From Argentina anserina (lineage: Eukaryota > Streptophyta > Magnoliopsida > Rosales > Rosaceae), in NCBI RefSeq assembly GCF_933775445.1, contig NC_065878.1:8877395-8941394 (forward strand): 64,000 bases of DNA, given 5' to 3'. Below are positions 48,181 to 59,700 of the stretch, one piece after another. Both the position numbers and the translations under genes were made by a program. Under the pieces are notes generated by a model. The model worked only from the letters and a program-made list of their open reading frames with translations, did no database searches and had not been told where the DNA came from. Position 1 is the first letter of the stretch, and each line of letters opens with the position of its first letter.

Positions 48181-50103
48181 TGTCACGGTCCCGAAATTTC
48201 AAGTATGAAACTCGAAATTCGACGCTATGAAAATTTAAAAACAATTTCAATAAATCGAAATCATCTTATCGTCACAGCGTATCATTATTGAGTTCATTGT
48301 ATAACTCAGTCGAATGGATTATTACAAAACCAATTTAAAATCCAAGCATTATTTCAAATGGAAATGTAAAATCCTCACAATCCTCACCAAAAAAATAATT
48401 AAATAACCTTCGAAGTCTTCAGAGTATTTCGTCAATTCCGCTAATCCACACCTATAGAACTATCCCCTACACCATCGAATAGGTGCACTGGGATTGTAAA
48501 CACAAACCCGGTAAGCTTTGCAGCTCGTATGAGTAAAACAACAATATAATTCGCATATAAATACAGAAGAAAATGCATAAAACATTCAATTATAAATGTA
48601 CTCATGAGTCATTGGACGGCCCATCTGGTTGTCCAATAATATCTAAAAATATAAGTGCTCATGAGAAATCGGGCAACCCATCTGTTTACCCAATTACATT
48701 TATAATACGGGTACTCATGAGACCCAGGTACTCATCTGTTACCCCTCACATAGTACGCCGCCAGATATTGGGCAACCACTTGCTACCCAATATCCAAAAA
48801 TATGGGTACTCATAAGCCATTAACCCATCTGTTACCTCTTATGCCAGTACCCGGCAGACATTCTAGAGCTCTAACTGTATCGTAACTGTCGCCCGGCCAA
48901 GGCTAGGTTCTGACATGCCAACACGTCCGAAGACAACAAAAACGTTTTAACATAACTCAAGTTAAAACCACGTAAAAACAATCCTCACATGTTATTGTAC
49001 AAAACCAAGTGACATGCTCAAGTAAATAAATAAATATTAATTCCGTAAAAGAACTTATTTGAAAAATGGGAATATGACAGTATATCATATAGCAACCGAT
49101 ATATACGTATCGATTTTACCAATTATACACATACACAATCCACTATATCATATACATATCATAGTTCAATCTTTTAAAATAAGTGTAATTATGAATCTCC
49201 GCTAAAGGTAGATTCGTCACTGTGAGATTTTACTCACCTTAAATTCTTGAGCGTAATTTCCACAATTCCACAAGCGAATCATTTACTTCTTGTGTCGATC
49301 ACCTGGAATAGATAAGAAGTGATTTAGAAGCGTTACGTAAAACCTCAAATGCCAAAACACTACTAATGTTTCACTGTTCAGCAATTTTCGGTTTTTACGA
49401 AATTATTGTTCATGTATTACTGTTTATATACATACTGTCTACGTATTACTTTTCATATACGTACTGGTTACGTATTACTTTTCATATATGTACCGCCTAC
49501 GTATTCTTGTACACAAATTTACTATTCATAGTAAATACTGTCAGTAAATACTAATCACCGATTTACCTTTCAAAGCTCGGAAAAGTGAGAGGCCGTGCTT
49601 GCGAAGGTCTAGGGACCGGCGGTGAGTGTCACGCCGCCTGGAGACGGGAGATCGGCAGCGAAGAATTTTCGAGAGGGAGGTCGGGTCAAGAGGGCGGGAG
49701 TGACTGCGGGGACAGGAGAGAGAGAAGGGGGAAAGGGTTTCTGTTTTTGGAAACCATAATTCCCTAAAATTTCTTTTTATACTTCTTCCTAAATCGAAAA
49801 CTAACTTCCGTCGCCAATAACTTTCACGTACAACGTTCGATTAGAACACGTGACGTGTCCACGAAATCGTATCGACGATCTCTACAACGTTCATGAATGA
49901 AGTTTTCAGAAACGAGCGACGGAGTAAAAGTCGATTCTCGCGTCGCGAAATGTAATGTTTTTCCAATTCAGTTTTCCGAATACGATTCCGTTTTTTATTC
50001 CAACAACGTCGCGAAGCGAAACAAATGCATTTTATTAATTTTACGAAGTTTATTAATTTCTAAGAATTCATATAATTTGATTTCGAAAAATCGGGTCATT
50101 ACA
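48181..50103. mobile_element. Solo LTR, 1923 bp, same family as 17387 and 21191
   Basis: Starts TGTCACGGTCCCG and ends GGGTCATTACA, with the shared CCATCTGGTTGTCC and GGGTACTCATGAG motifs and TACGTATTACT repeats. It lacks part of the GC-rich interior seen in the others. Flanks are ATGAT and ATCTA, so no duplication is visible; it may be old, or made by recombination between two elements. Confidence 0.75.
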
Positions 50104-50279
50104 ATCTATTATATGTCATTTTTCTCATTACCGACATATATGTCTCTTATCAACAAAACTTAAAATTCAAAGGTATTAGACTATTATCGATCAATACTCA
50201 TAATAGACCAAGCTATGGATTATGCGTAGCACCTCAAAATTGTACGACGACTTAACCAATGAAATGATCATTTATATTA

Positions 50280-51346
50280 GAGTTTTTTTCACCAATAGTC
50301 CCTCAATTCTGGTGTACCTACCAATGTGATACCTCAACTCTTAATCGTACCAATGTGATACCCAGACTCTAGTATTGCTATCATTGAAGTACTTCCGTCA
50401 GTTTTTTTCAACTTTTCCGTTATCTTGGTGACGTGGCAAGTACGTGAGGCCCACAAAGAGAGTTAAAAGACAAAATTAACCTCATCTGAGAGGAACAATG
50501 TTTTTCCCGCCCTTTACCTTGAGAAAGACACCCAACAATTCCAATTTTAGCGCCAATTTTCCCTCCCTACTCCTTAATTTGTGTCTCTTATCTAAACTAA
50601 AGAACTACCGCCAACCAGTCGACCACAATCTGATAAAACCTAGATCAATCTCATTTTCTATTTTTACCCTAGCACTTGTTAAACTAACAGAATAAATATA
50701 GAAATTTATATGGAACATCTCATTTCCACAATCTCATAAGAATATAGAAACACATAACTTAACGAAATTCAAATACATGTTTAAGTACCATTAGTTGCCA
50801 CCTTTTATGTTGATCTGCCATGATTTTTGCTTGTAAGAACTAATGGTACATGTAGTTGAATTTCGTTAAGTTATGTGTTTCTATATTCTTATGAGATTGT
50901 GGAAATGAGATGTTCCATATAAATTTCTATATTTATTCTGTTAGTTTAACAAGTGCTAGGGTAAAAATAGAAAATGAGATTGATCTAGGTTTTATCAGAT
51001 TGTGGTCGACTGGTTGGTGGTAGTTCTTTAGTTTAGATAAGAGACAAATTAAGGAGTAGGGAGTGAAAATTGGCGCCAAAATTGGAATTGTTGGGTGTCT
51101 TTCTCAAGGTAAAGGGCGGGAAAAACATTATTCCTCTCAGATGGGGTTAATTTTGTCTTTTAACCCTCTTTGTGGGCCTCACGTACTTGCCACGTCACCA
51201 AGATAACGGAAAAGTTGAAAAAAACTGACGGAAGTACTTCAATGATAGCAATACTAGAGTTTGGGTATCACATTGGTACGATTAAGAGTTGAGGTATCAC
51301 ATTGGTAGGTACACCAGAGTTGAAGGACTGTTGATGAAAAAAACTC
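50280..51346. mobile_element. Mutator-like fold-back element, 1067 bp, TSD TTTATATTA
   Basis: Two arms of about 530 bp (50280 to about 50805 and about 50840 to 51346) are near-perfect inverse complements around a loop near 50825. Ends read GAGTTTTTTTC and GAAAAAAACTC. The flanks TTTATATTA at 50271-50279 and 51347-51355 are identical 9-mers, the Mutator-type duplication. No protein is encoded. A transcript would form a very long hairpin. Confidence 0.93.
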
Positions 51347-51757
51347 TTTATATTATTAGACTAGCTAGTTAGCAACGCTTGATTTTATTGGATTGTTCAA
51401 TGGTTTAACTCTCAAACATTAATATTTAACGAGCTAGCATCACTATCCTATTTTATTATTCGAACCATCTATTTTGTCAAACCACCATGATCATCAAACC
51501 CTAATTTTATATGAAACCCTAATTCTATATCAATCATTCAGTAGACTCGGACAATCGCGATCATCCCTAAGTTAGTTCTTACAAATTTTTTAAATGCCGA
51601 TTTTTCACCTGGAAAGAGTAGAGGGTCAGCAATGCAGCTCAACTTTTAAATATTAGCTAATAATGATCTGAGTGTGAAGAACATAGTTGTGCCTCGCAGT
51701 CCTTGCCGTGTTTTGTAATATGAATCCAAATATATATACTCATATACAGTTCCCACT

Positions 51758-52337
51758 TATGTTGCACGGACACGTGCAACACCACACGTATTGCGTGTCC
51801 GACCCTGACACGGACACGATACGTCTCGGATACACTCAAATACGCCGGACACGCATATGCTTATTTGGATATGTTTCGGACACGCGTATCTTTGTTTGGA
51901 TACGATCTGGACATGCACGTGCAATAAAATTGCAAAATTGCACAGTGTGATTCGAACCTTGGTTACTCCAAGGAGATGTGAACTCCTTAGCCATTCCTCC
52001 TGATTTGTTTTTTGTGCATATTGATGCACATCTTAATAAATATAGATATCCAAATAGTTTAAAATTTATATTAATCAAAAAATATTTCTTGAAAATTTAT
52101 CAAAATCTATTTTTAGCAGGTCAGATTTTCCTCAAAAGTCAATATTTTAGTAATTGGTTTGAATCTTTGTTTAAATTTTTTTAAATTAAGAAACTATATA
52201 ACTTATATTTTAATTTTTAATACCTATATATATTAAAAATAATATTTAATTAACCTGTCTACCATGTGTCCGTGTTCAAAAAAATTTCGATATGTCGTGT
52301 TTACATATCAAATCGTGTCCGTATCCGTGCTACTTAG
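51758..52337. mobile_element. TIR element, 580 bp, TSD GTTCCCACT
   Basis: GTTCCCACT occurs at 51749-51757 and 52338-52346. Ends TATGTTGCACGGACACG and CGTGTCCGTATCCGTGCTAC are roughly inverted. GGACACG-rich subterminal DNA resembles the GTPase intron-5 element. It contains tRNA-like A and B boxes on -. Confidence 0.8.
51945..51995 (-). other. tRNA-like A-box/B-box pair inside the TIR element
   Basis: On - TGGCTAAGGAG (51983-51993) fits the A box and GGTTCGAATC (51949-51958) is a perfect B box, at tRNA-like spacing. No complete cloverleaf with an acceptor stem was found, so it is not called a tRNA; it may be a SINE or pseudo-tRNA remnant. Confidence 0.45.
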
Positions 52338-52346
52338 GTTCCCACT

Positions 52347-53630
52347 ATAAATATTCATGCTTAGTTGAAAAATGCTAAAATCGTTATTAAACAAGCTTAC
52401 AAGCTTTTGAAATGAAAAATTATAATTTCAAGATCAAGCTAGCCATGCATGTCTTACGAAGCTCAGATGTGATATATATCTATTGCACTAGAGCTCAACA
52501 ACATCACAAAGTCAACTCATCCAAACGATTGCCTAATTTATTGGTTTTTTATTTTTGCTTTTTCTAATGTTATCTTCATAGTTGATATATTCAGTTTAGG
52601 TTCCAAATTTGCCCCATTCAACCCTCTAAGTACGTACAAAGATAAATCCGTTCAAATCATTCGTAACTTGCGCCTAAATATACGTATCTGTCTTGAAAAA
52701 GAGCAATTATAAAAATGTGTCTGAGCCCCTCATTGAAAGAGTAACCAGAATTGGACATTGAAGCTGTAATAACTCAACGGAGCAATAATAGTAAGAAATC
52801 ATTAATCATGTATCATAGCAAGATGTAACGTACAACATTTTTGTTCATTCGAACTTCTGATGATAATTTTATGTTGCCTAATTAACTAATATGATGATGG
52901 CACAACAGTTATTAAATTAAGGACCTACTGGATGATAATAATTACATATAATTCAACTACCAAGAATGGGCGAATTTTATGCTATGTTTGATTTTGTGAT
53001 GCTGTCAATGGATTGGCTCCCTAATATATACACGCTTCTAACCTAAAAATTATCTGTGACCAATGCACCCATCAATTTTCTGAATTCCATATCTGTGAAA
53101 AACAAAATTCTTGTGACTTAATTCAATTACAAAGGACAAAATGGAACAAACCAACTCACCCTATGCTAGCTGCGGTCTATATATATGTGGTATAAAATAA
53201 CTTGGAAACAATTTATTTGTTTCCCTGTATTCAAATTTACAGAGAACGTTCCCTTCCTCTCTTGTTTCAATTTCAAATTTTCGATAATTTATTTTTCAGT
53301 AAAATGCCCATTCTATCACCTGCCATAGATTAAACGTTTGGATATAAATGCAAATGGACACAGACATTTGTGGTCAAAATGAAATACAACTCAACTATAG
53401 TATATGGTAGCCATTAGCAAGGAGAGCAACCAAGCAAGAGCCTTAGACTTTTGAAATTAAATATGCAATTAAGTAAAATGAAAACAAAGAAATGTTCCTG
53501 GGGTTTCTTGTAGGTTTCATAATTAACAGCTATACCAGATTGCATCCATATAACTTGACTTTGATTTTTTCCCTTGTTTAGACTTTCCACACCCTCCTGC
53601 CTCTTTCTCTATGACATTGGTTTGATGGTA
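52347..53630. other. Intergenic and promoter of the U-box gene
   Basis: AT-rich, no gene recognised. Confidence 0.4.
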
Positions 53631-53637
53631 TATAAAG
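53629..53637 (+). promoter_or_regulatory. TATA box of the U-box gene
   Basis: TATATAAAG sits about 85 bp upstream of the ATG at 53719, the usual distance for a plant gene with a short 5' UTR. Confidence 0.6.
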
Positions 53638-53718
53638 TCTTGGATATCTTGATGGTAACGTCACAATCAAATCCTCACCCAACTACTCATCCCTGATTAC
53701 TTCCTCAGTTTCAAATCC

Positions 53719-54960
53719 ATGGCAATAGATTTTCCTCCATACCATTTCAGATGCCCCATTTCCATGGAGCTCATGAAGGAACCTGTTACCATCTCCACCG
53801 GCGTCACGTACGAACGTGTCAACATCGAGAAATGGTTCTTCACATACAAGAAGAAGACATGTCCGGCCACAATGCAAATAATCGAAGATTTCGACACCAT
53901 ACCAAATCACATTCTCAAGAGGCTCATTCTTGCATGGCAAACCCAAGGGGATCCTAAATCATCTTCGTCTGAGTTATCGAGTTCGCCTTCGGATAAACAT
54001 GAGGATATTGAAGATCTTCTCAGTACAATCATGTCGTCCCCATTCAAGGTCAGTTCCTTAAAGAAACTTCGTTCCATCATCGACATGGGCGAGGAGACGA
54101 AAAATGACTTCATCAGGTCTAATGGAGTGGAAGTTCTTGTTCAAATACTTGAACAAATACTTACAGAGAACTCGGATCTCGTAACCTTTCGGGCTTGCGA
54201 GGAAGCTCTTTGTATTCTTCACCAATTTCCTATCTCGGAGGAAGAAGGTGATACTTTTAAGTTGCTGTCAAAACAAGATTCTACCAGATCAATGGCAATC
54301 ATGCTACAGCGCGGGAGCGCTGAAGCACGCCTTCACACCATTACCATTTTCAAGAAGATGGCAAAAACCAATTACGACTGGAACTTTGTGATACAAGATC
54401 AAGGTATGGATTTCTTCAAATCCTTGTTGGAACTTGTTTCGGACGAAATATGCAGCAAAGCAAGCTCTTGTGCCTTGGAAGTGTTGATAGAAATCTTGAG
54501 AGCATCAAAGAAAAACAAGTTGAGGGCAATTGAAGCAGGTGCAGTTTGTGTCCTAATAGAGCTATTGCCGGAGTCCAGCAGATCCAGATGTGAGAAAATG
54601 TTGCAAGTTATCAAGTTACTATGTGAATGTGCTGAGGGGAGGCTTGCCCTGGTGGAACATGGCATGAGCATTGTCGCGATTTCGAAGAAGATGTTGCACG
54701 TCTCCAATGTTGCCACCAAGATTGGGGTGAAGATTATGTGGTTGGTTTGTAATTTTCACCCGACGGAGAAAGTACTGGATGATATGATGATTTATGGATC
54801 GGTGAAGAAGCTTCTTGCACTGTTGCATATGGATGGCAGGTCGTCGACGAGGGATAAGGTTGTGAAGATCTTCAAGATGCATGGAAATACATGGAAACGG
54901 TACCCTTGCTACCCTTGTGATTTGAAGGGCTACTTGGGATATGTCAATGAAAATTGCTAG
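53719..54960 (+). CDS. U-box E3 ubiquitin ligase with ARM repeats (PUB20/21-like)
   Basis: Single exon, 413 aa, ATG after a TATA box. U-box at about 8-80: FRCPISMELMKEPVTISTGV, TYERVNIEKWF, then CPATMQ and PNHILKRLILAW, the pattern of plant PUBs that bind E2 enzymes. From about 100 to 390 Leu/Ala-rich helices form ARM-like repeats (for example IRSNGVEVLVQILEQ, AIEAGAVCVLIELLPE, LCECAEGRLALVEHG). Length fits the intronless PUB20-24 group, where members act in stress and immune signalling; the group assignment is by resemblance. The C-terminus ends KRYPCYPCDLKGYLGYVNENC, a short Cys/Tyr-rich tail. No frame damage. Neighbours are transposons on the left and the hydrolase gene, convergent, on the right. 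Confidence 0.94.
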   Translation: MAIDFPPYHFRCPISMELMKEPVTISTGVTYERVNIEKWFFTYKKKTCPATMQIIEDFDTIPNHILKRLILAWQTQGDPKSSSSELSSSPSDKHEDIEDLLSTIMSSPFKVSSLKKLRSIIDMGEETKNDFIRSNGVEVLVQILEQILTENSDLVTFRACEEALCILHQFPISEEEGDTFKLLSKQDSTRSMAIMLQRGSAEARLHTITIFKKMAKTNYDWNFVIQDQGMDFFKSLLELVSDEICSKASSCALEVLIEILRASKKNKLRAIEAGAVCVLIELLPESSRSRCEKMLQVIKLLCECAEGRLALVEHGMSIVAISKKMLHVSNVATKIGVKIMWLVCNFHPTEKVLDDMMIYGSVKKLLALLHMDGRSSTRDKVVKIFKMHGNTWKRYPCYPCDLKGYLGYVNENC

Positions 54961-56738
54961 GTTTAGGGTTTTTTTTTTCTTTTTAATTTTGTACTAAATT
55001 TTCAAATACAGCAAGCAGTAGACAATTTTGTGGACAAGTTTGAACTGGTAACTGGTGTTGGAAACATTCTACCATTTTCATATTGATTTAAATATGTTCT
55101 GATAATCTCAATTTGTTGATTTTCATGTTGATTGTGTTGATTTGATCACATGAAAACATGTGCTTCTAGATTTGCTTCCAACCTTATTTTACCAAGCAAT
55201 TTCTAGATGGACCTCCTAATTGCGGATTAAAGCGACCCTCATTCTAACTTTCTAATTAAGATTTTTTTTTTCCGCTACTCTCTGTGTATTGTTCGTAAGT
55301 TGTTCATCCCAGCCATGGCTAGCGCGCTCCATATAAGCAATATAAAAAACAACTTAAATTTTGAAATATGCAATGAGAAATGGAACATCGGAACCTTGAA
55401 GAAGTTGGTGTTGCGAATCGGTTAGCTATGTGAATGATTATCCGGCCAGGTGCGGCTGTTTACGTTTATTCAGTCGAGTGCGATCGCACTAAACTTGCTC
55501 TTAAACCCTCGAGTTAGAAGGATTGTCGACTAAATAAGGGTGAGTACTGCATCACTTACATCTTATTGACTAGTTTGATTTGTTCTGTATGTATGGCATT
55601 GTGGGTCTATTGTGAAGTTGAAAATCACGTACATGAAAGGTCCATTTCTCCTAGTAAATCAAATATCGTTTATGGTTGTTAAGGTTTAGGGTTTATGGTT
55701 CAGAAGATATTGGTACTTATATTTTGGTCAAATATATAGTGGAGCTAGCATGTGTATCGTTTCTCTTTGTATATTTCACGATATTGTTGAACGTACTTGC
55801 TAGTTGCTACCATATGTGAATGCTATAGTTGAACTCTTGCAGGTCTGACCAAAGAACTTATCAACTTGATTATGAGATCTATTTGTCCGATCTAACTTCA
55901 CCTCTCTTGCAAGTAGGTCAACTATACAGTTTTTCTTTTTCATATCTTTCTTTCTGAGTTTCAAATTGTAATTCTAAGGGCAAGTTAAACTCGATCGTGC
56001 AGATGCATGAGCGCACGTCGTTTCGATTTTAGCATTGCTGTTCTTCGTCGTGATACACTCGTATTTATAAAATTAGTCAATAGTATGGAATAAATATACC
56101 TCTCCACCATGCCGGATAATGTTTGAAGCTGGAGACCCTTTCTCCCAGCATTTATAAACGTAGCTTAAAGAAGTCTTCCTTCGAGTCCCACGCATTGTGG
56201 ATGACTGCAACCACAACAAGGCTTCCCATATTTCATACCCAACTGGCCAACATTTCCCTTGCCGTGCAATCACCGGCACAGATAATCTCAAGCAATACCA
56301 GCCTTGATAATGATTTATGTCGACATTATGAACTTTGTTGGTTACCGACCTTTTACTATTTCCAAACACTAATTTTATGACAAAAATACAAATGTCAACT
56401 ATACTTGTCTGTCAATAACTTTCACACTACAAATAAGTACCAAGTCTTCTGGGATAAGAGCTTTTGTATTTATACAGGCCAAACTTGAGGTCGTCAACTG
56501 TGATATAGTTTGCAAATGTCAATTTATATGCTTAAAGTTCAACTGAAACACGTATTTATTTCACTAGACTAGTGGCCCAAGGGACAGAAATGTAATGTTG
56601 CCGACACCTTAGACTTGATATTGCTATTTGGTACATGCAATAACGTGGTGTTGAAATACGTGCCTGCTGAGATGAGAACTGGAGTTAAGTAGCCTGCACA
56701 AGTTGGAATGTTTGAGATGTGTGGAAACACCCAGATAC
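54961..56738. other. Spacer between convergent genes
   Basis: 3' flank of the U-box gene and 3' flank of the hydrolase gene. An open - frame at 56073-56369 contains WPVGYEIWEALLWLQSSTMR and many Trp/Cys; I do not recognise it and no homologous neighbour supports it. Confidence 0.4.
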
Positions 56739-59700
56739 TCAAAGCTTCGCAATGGCAGTTACAGGCAAGTTGGATATTGCAGGGAGCTTTAACTCTTCCC
56801 ATTCTTCATCATCTAATTTAGAGAAATACTGCTCGACCATATGATCGTTGATGAGCTCCAATGTAGAAGGCTCCCACTAAATGAAAAAGGCAGTGGAGGA
56901 AGAAAACACAATTTAATGACTTGTTGTAAAATACATCAAAATATATTTATAGAAAATGCACAGATATACTAAGGATGTCATTCTCCTACTAAGACATTCT
57001 GGAATCTTAAACTTTGAATGATGAATCTGTATGGATTCCACCTGAGGAATCATAAATTCTGCAATGTCAGGGATTGCATGTGGGTTAAGTCATCACTACC
57101 TTTGGGTTTCTATCCTTGTCCAACAATATAGCTCTGCAACCCTGCACTTACAAGCAAAGATTCATATATGAAGCTATATAATAATCCAGGCAACAGAATA
57201 TACAATATACGTATATAATATATTGCTAAGCTCAACCTCTCTGAAATCTTTGCTGACTTCTCCGCGCAAGACATGAGAAACCATTCTATATTCACGAACA
57301 AGGCATTGACCAACTCCCTGAAGCCTTCCTTCTCTAATCTGAAAAGTGCAATATGAACCATTAATGTGAAGCCACGATTTTGTTGAAATTAAAGAGCTAT
57401 TTGTGGGGCAAACGATGCAATAGCTTGAAATGCCATGTCAGATGAACCCATCAGAAACGGAACAGACCGATCAATCTGTTTGGTAGGCATTTCTCTTTAT
57501 ATTCAAAAAGAAGTCAGGTCTCCCCAAAATTCATGAATACTTCTTAATAATATTCGTCACGTCAACAATAAGGATATAATGGTGTTATCAAGAACATTTA
57601 TGGCTACATTCTAACATAAATTTTTAGGGTTCATATGGTTAGCATGGTATTAAACCTTTGGTTTCAAGAGATCCTAGCCCAAAACCTCCAATTCCTTCTA
57701 CTTCTCTATTGGTTTTTAAGGTGATCTTGAATTTACGGTATAGTGTTTCATATAACAACTAATAGCTGGAGGGCATTTATGGAACGAGGTAACTATTTCT
57801 TGCTAAAGAAGAATAAATAGATATACCTAAATTTTTGATATAAGCTATTTTATCCCAAGTGTTTCAGGTGTTAATGTAGACCCTTGAAGATTTGGACTAG
57901 GGTGGATCCCCAATGTAGACACATGGTTGATCAATCAAGCATCCTAGTTTGAAATATTATCACTCAGTACAAAACATTAGCAATTCAATGCAATTACATT
58001 GTTTAGACAATTACTACAATGCAACCCAATACCAAATGCCTTGTGCATGTAATCTAGCTCTTCTGCTATGCATGAAAATCAAAACAAAAACATTCTGTTT
58101 CATTAGCAGAAGTTGTCATACCATGTCTCTTAGACTACCATTAAAGTTTTCAAGTTTTAGGGATTGCAGTTTTGTCATAAATGCTTTAAACACACAAACT
58201 ACTAATAATATTTTGGTAATGAACAAATCAATTGTAAACATAAAGCTTGAAACATACTGATCTCAAAGAAATCTTCAAACTCATTGGTGATGCTTTTTTC
58301 AGAGATTGAATTGTTGTTGATAACCAAGCATCTGCCCTCTTTGCAGCCTCCTCCTCCTTAATAGCAAGTAAGGCGTTATCAGAGCATTTTGTCAACATTT
58401 TATCAATGGCCAAGTAGAAATCACTTAAAAGAGAAGTACTCAAGTAGAAATATAAAGAACTAATAAAGTAAAAACTTAAAAGAGAAACATTAGCACAGAA
58501 TATCAAACTAACACTTTCAATATTTCAAATCCAAACATCTACTTACAAGGGCAGATAAAATATCTTCCACTGTTCTTCTAGAAAAGCACTTGTCAATAAC
58601 ATCCATCCTGTACCAAATAGAAGTAGAGACTTCGACATTAACAGCAAATAGTCATTTCAATGACCTGACCTAACTAAAAGGCTCCTTATTTCTTAACATG
58701 CAACGGATATATTGAACTTGAAACAGGAATGGAATTATTGAACTTGAATCACTAGCGTATAGATGTAGTTACTGTCCTTGACATACATACAAACAATTAA
58801 TTTCAAGACACGTAGCACTTAAGAAATTTGCTTCAAATTTTGATGTTAAGCATACTGTGATCTCTAGAAACAAAGCCTGTCCCAGAATTACAGCTATATA
58901 TATGGCTATATGAACATGTGTGTTCCATTGGCAAATATACTGTATGCAGAATAGAAGTTGTGCAGATCAGCAACATTAATAAGATACAAGTCTTGAGCTA
59001 CCAGTGCAATTGAAATAAAGTCCAAATAGTACAAGAACAAACCCCAAAAGGAGTGATTGGCAAAAAAAACTAACCGGTGATAAGCACTTTTTTCTTTTAG
59101 AGCTGCTTGCTGTGAGTACTGATCCAAAATCACTTGTATAGTTGCACACTCACTTGAATCTACCTTGCATAGAGCTGCTTCTAGCAAAGACAGACTCTGT
59201 TGATCAATCAAACGCATAAGAATTACTCAAAAAAGTAACAAACTAAGTTACTTGGGGGTAAATTGATTATTTATTCAGATAGTTTAATGAAGTTCACCAT
59301 GAAATTATATAAAAATGGATTGTCAGGTTATCGTGAGATACATTTTAGGACTTAAGTTTTGCATACATGATACATGGCACTATAGAGATACTATCAATCA
59401 ATGTAGCTTAACATTTATCTACTTTTGAACCTCGTATTAGCTCCTTCAACATGTGGAATTGTAGATAGAGTCAATCATCCACATTTTGTACATAGTGATG
59501 AAAACATATATGAAATACCATAAATTATACTTTTTATAAAAGGCTGTCCTTATCTCAATCTGACTGTATGTATATTTATAACTTGAAGTAAGACATGTTT
59601 ATCAAATAAATAAACAAAAGTAACACTCACTGATCTAAAAATAATAATAAGCATAATATAATAACACTTATGCACTGCATACTTCTTAGTGAGAAATACC

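Noticed and set aside
56073..56369. 98-codon Trp/Cys-rich frame on -
   Set aside because: No recognisable motif, and the opposite strand is open too; left as unassigned.
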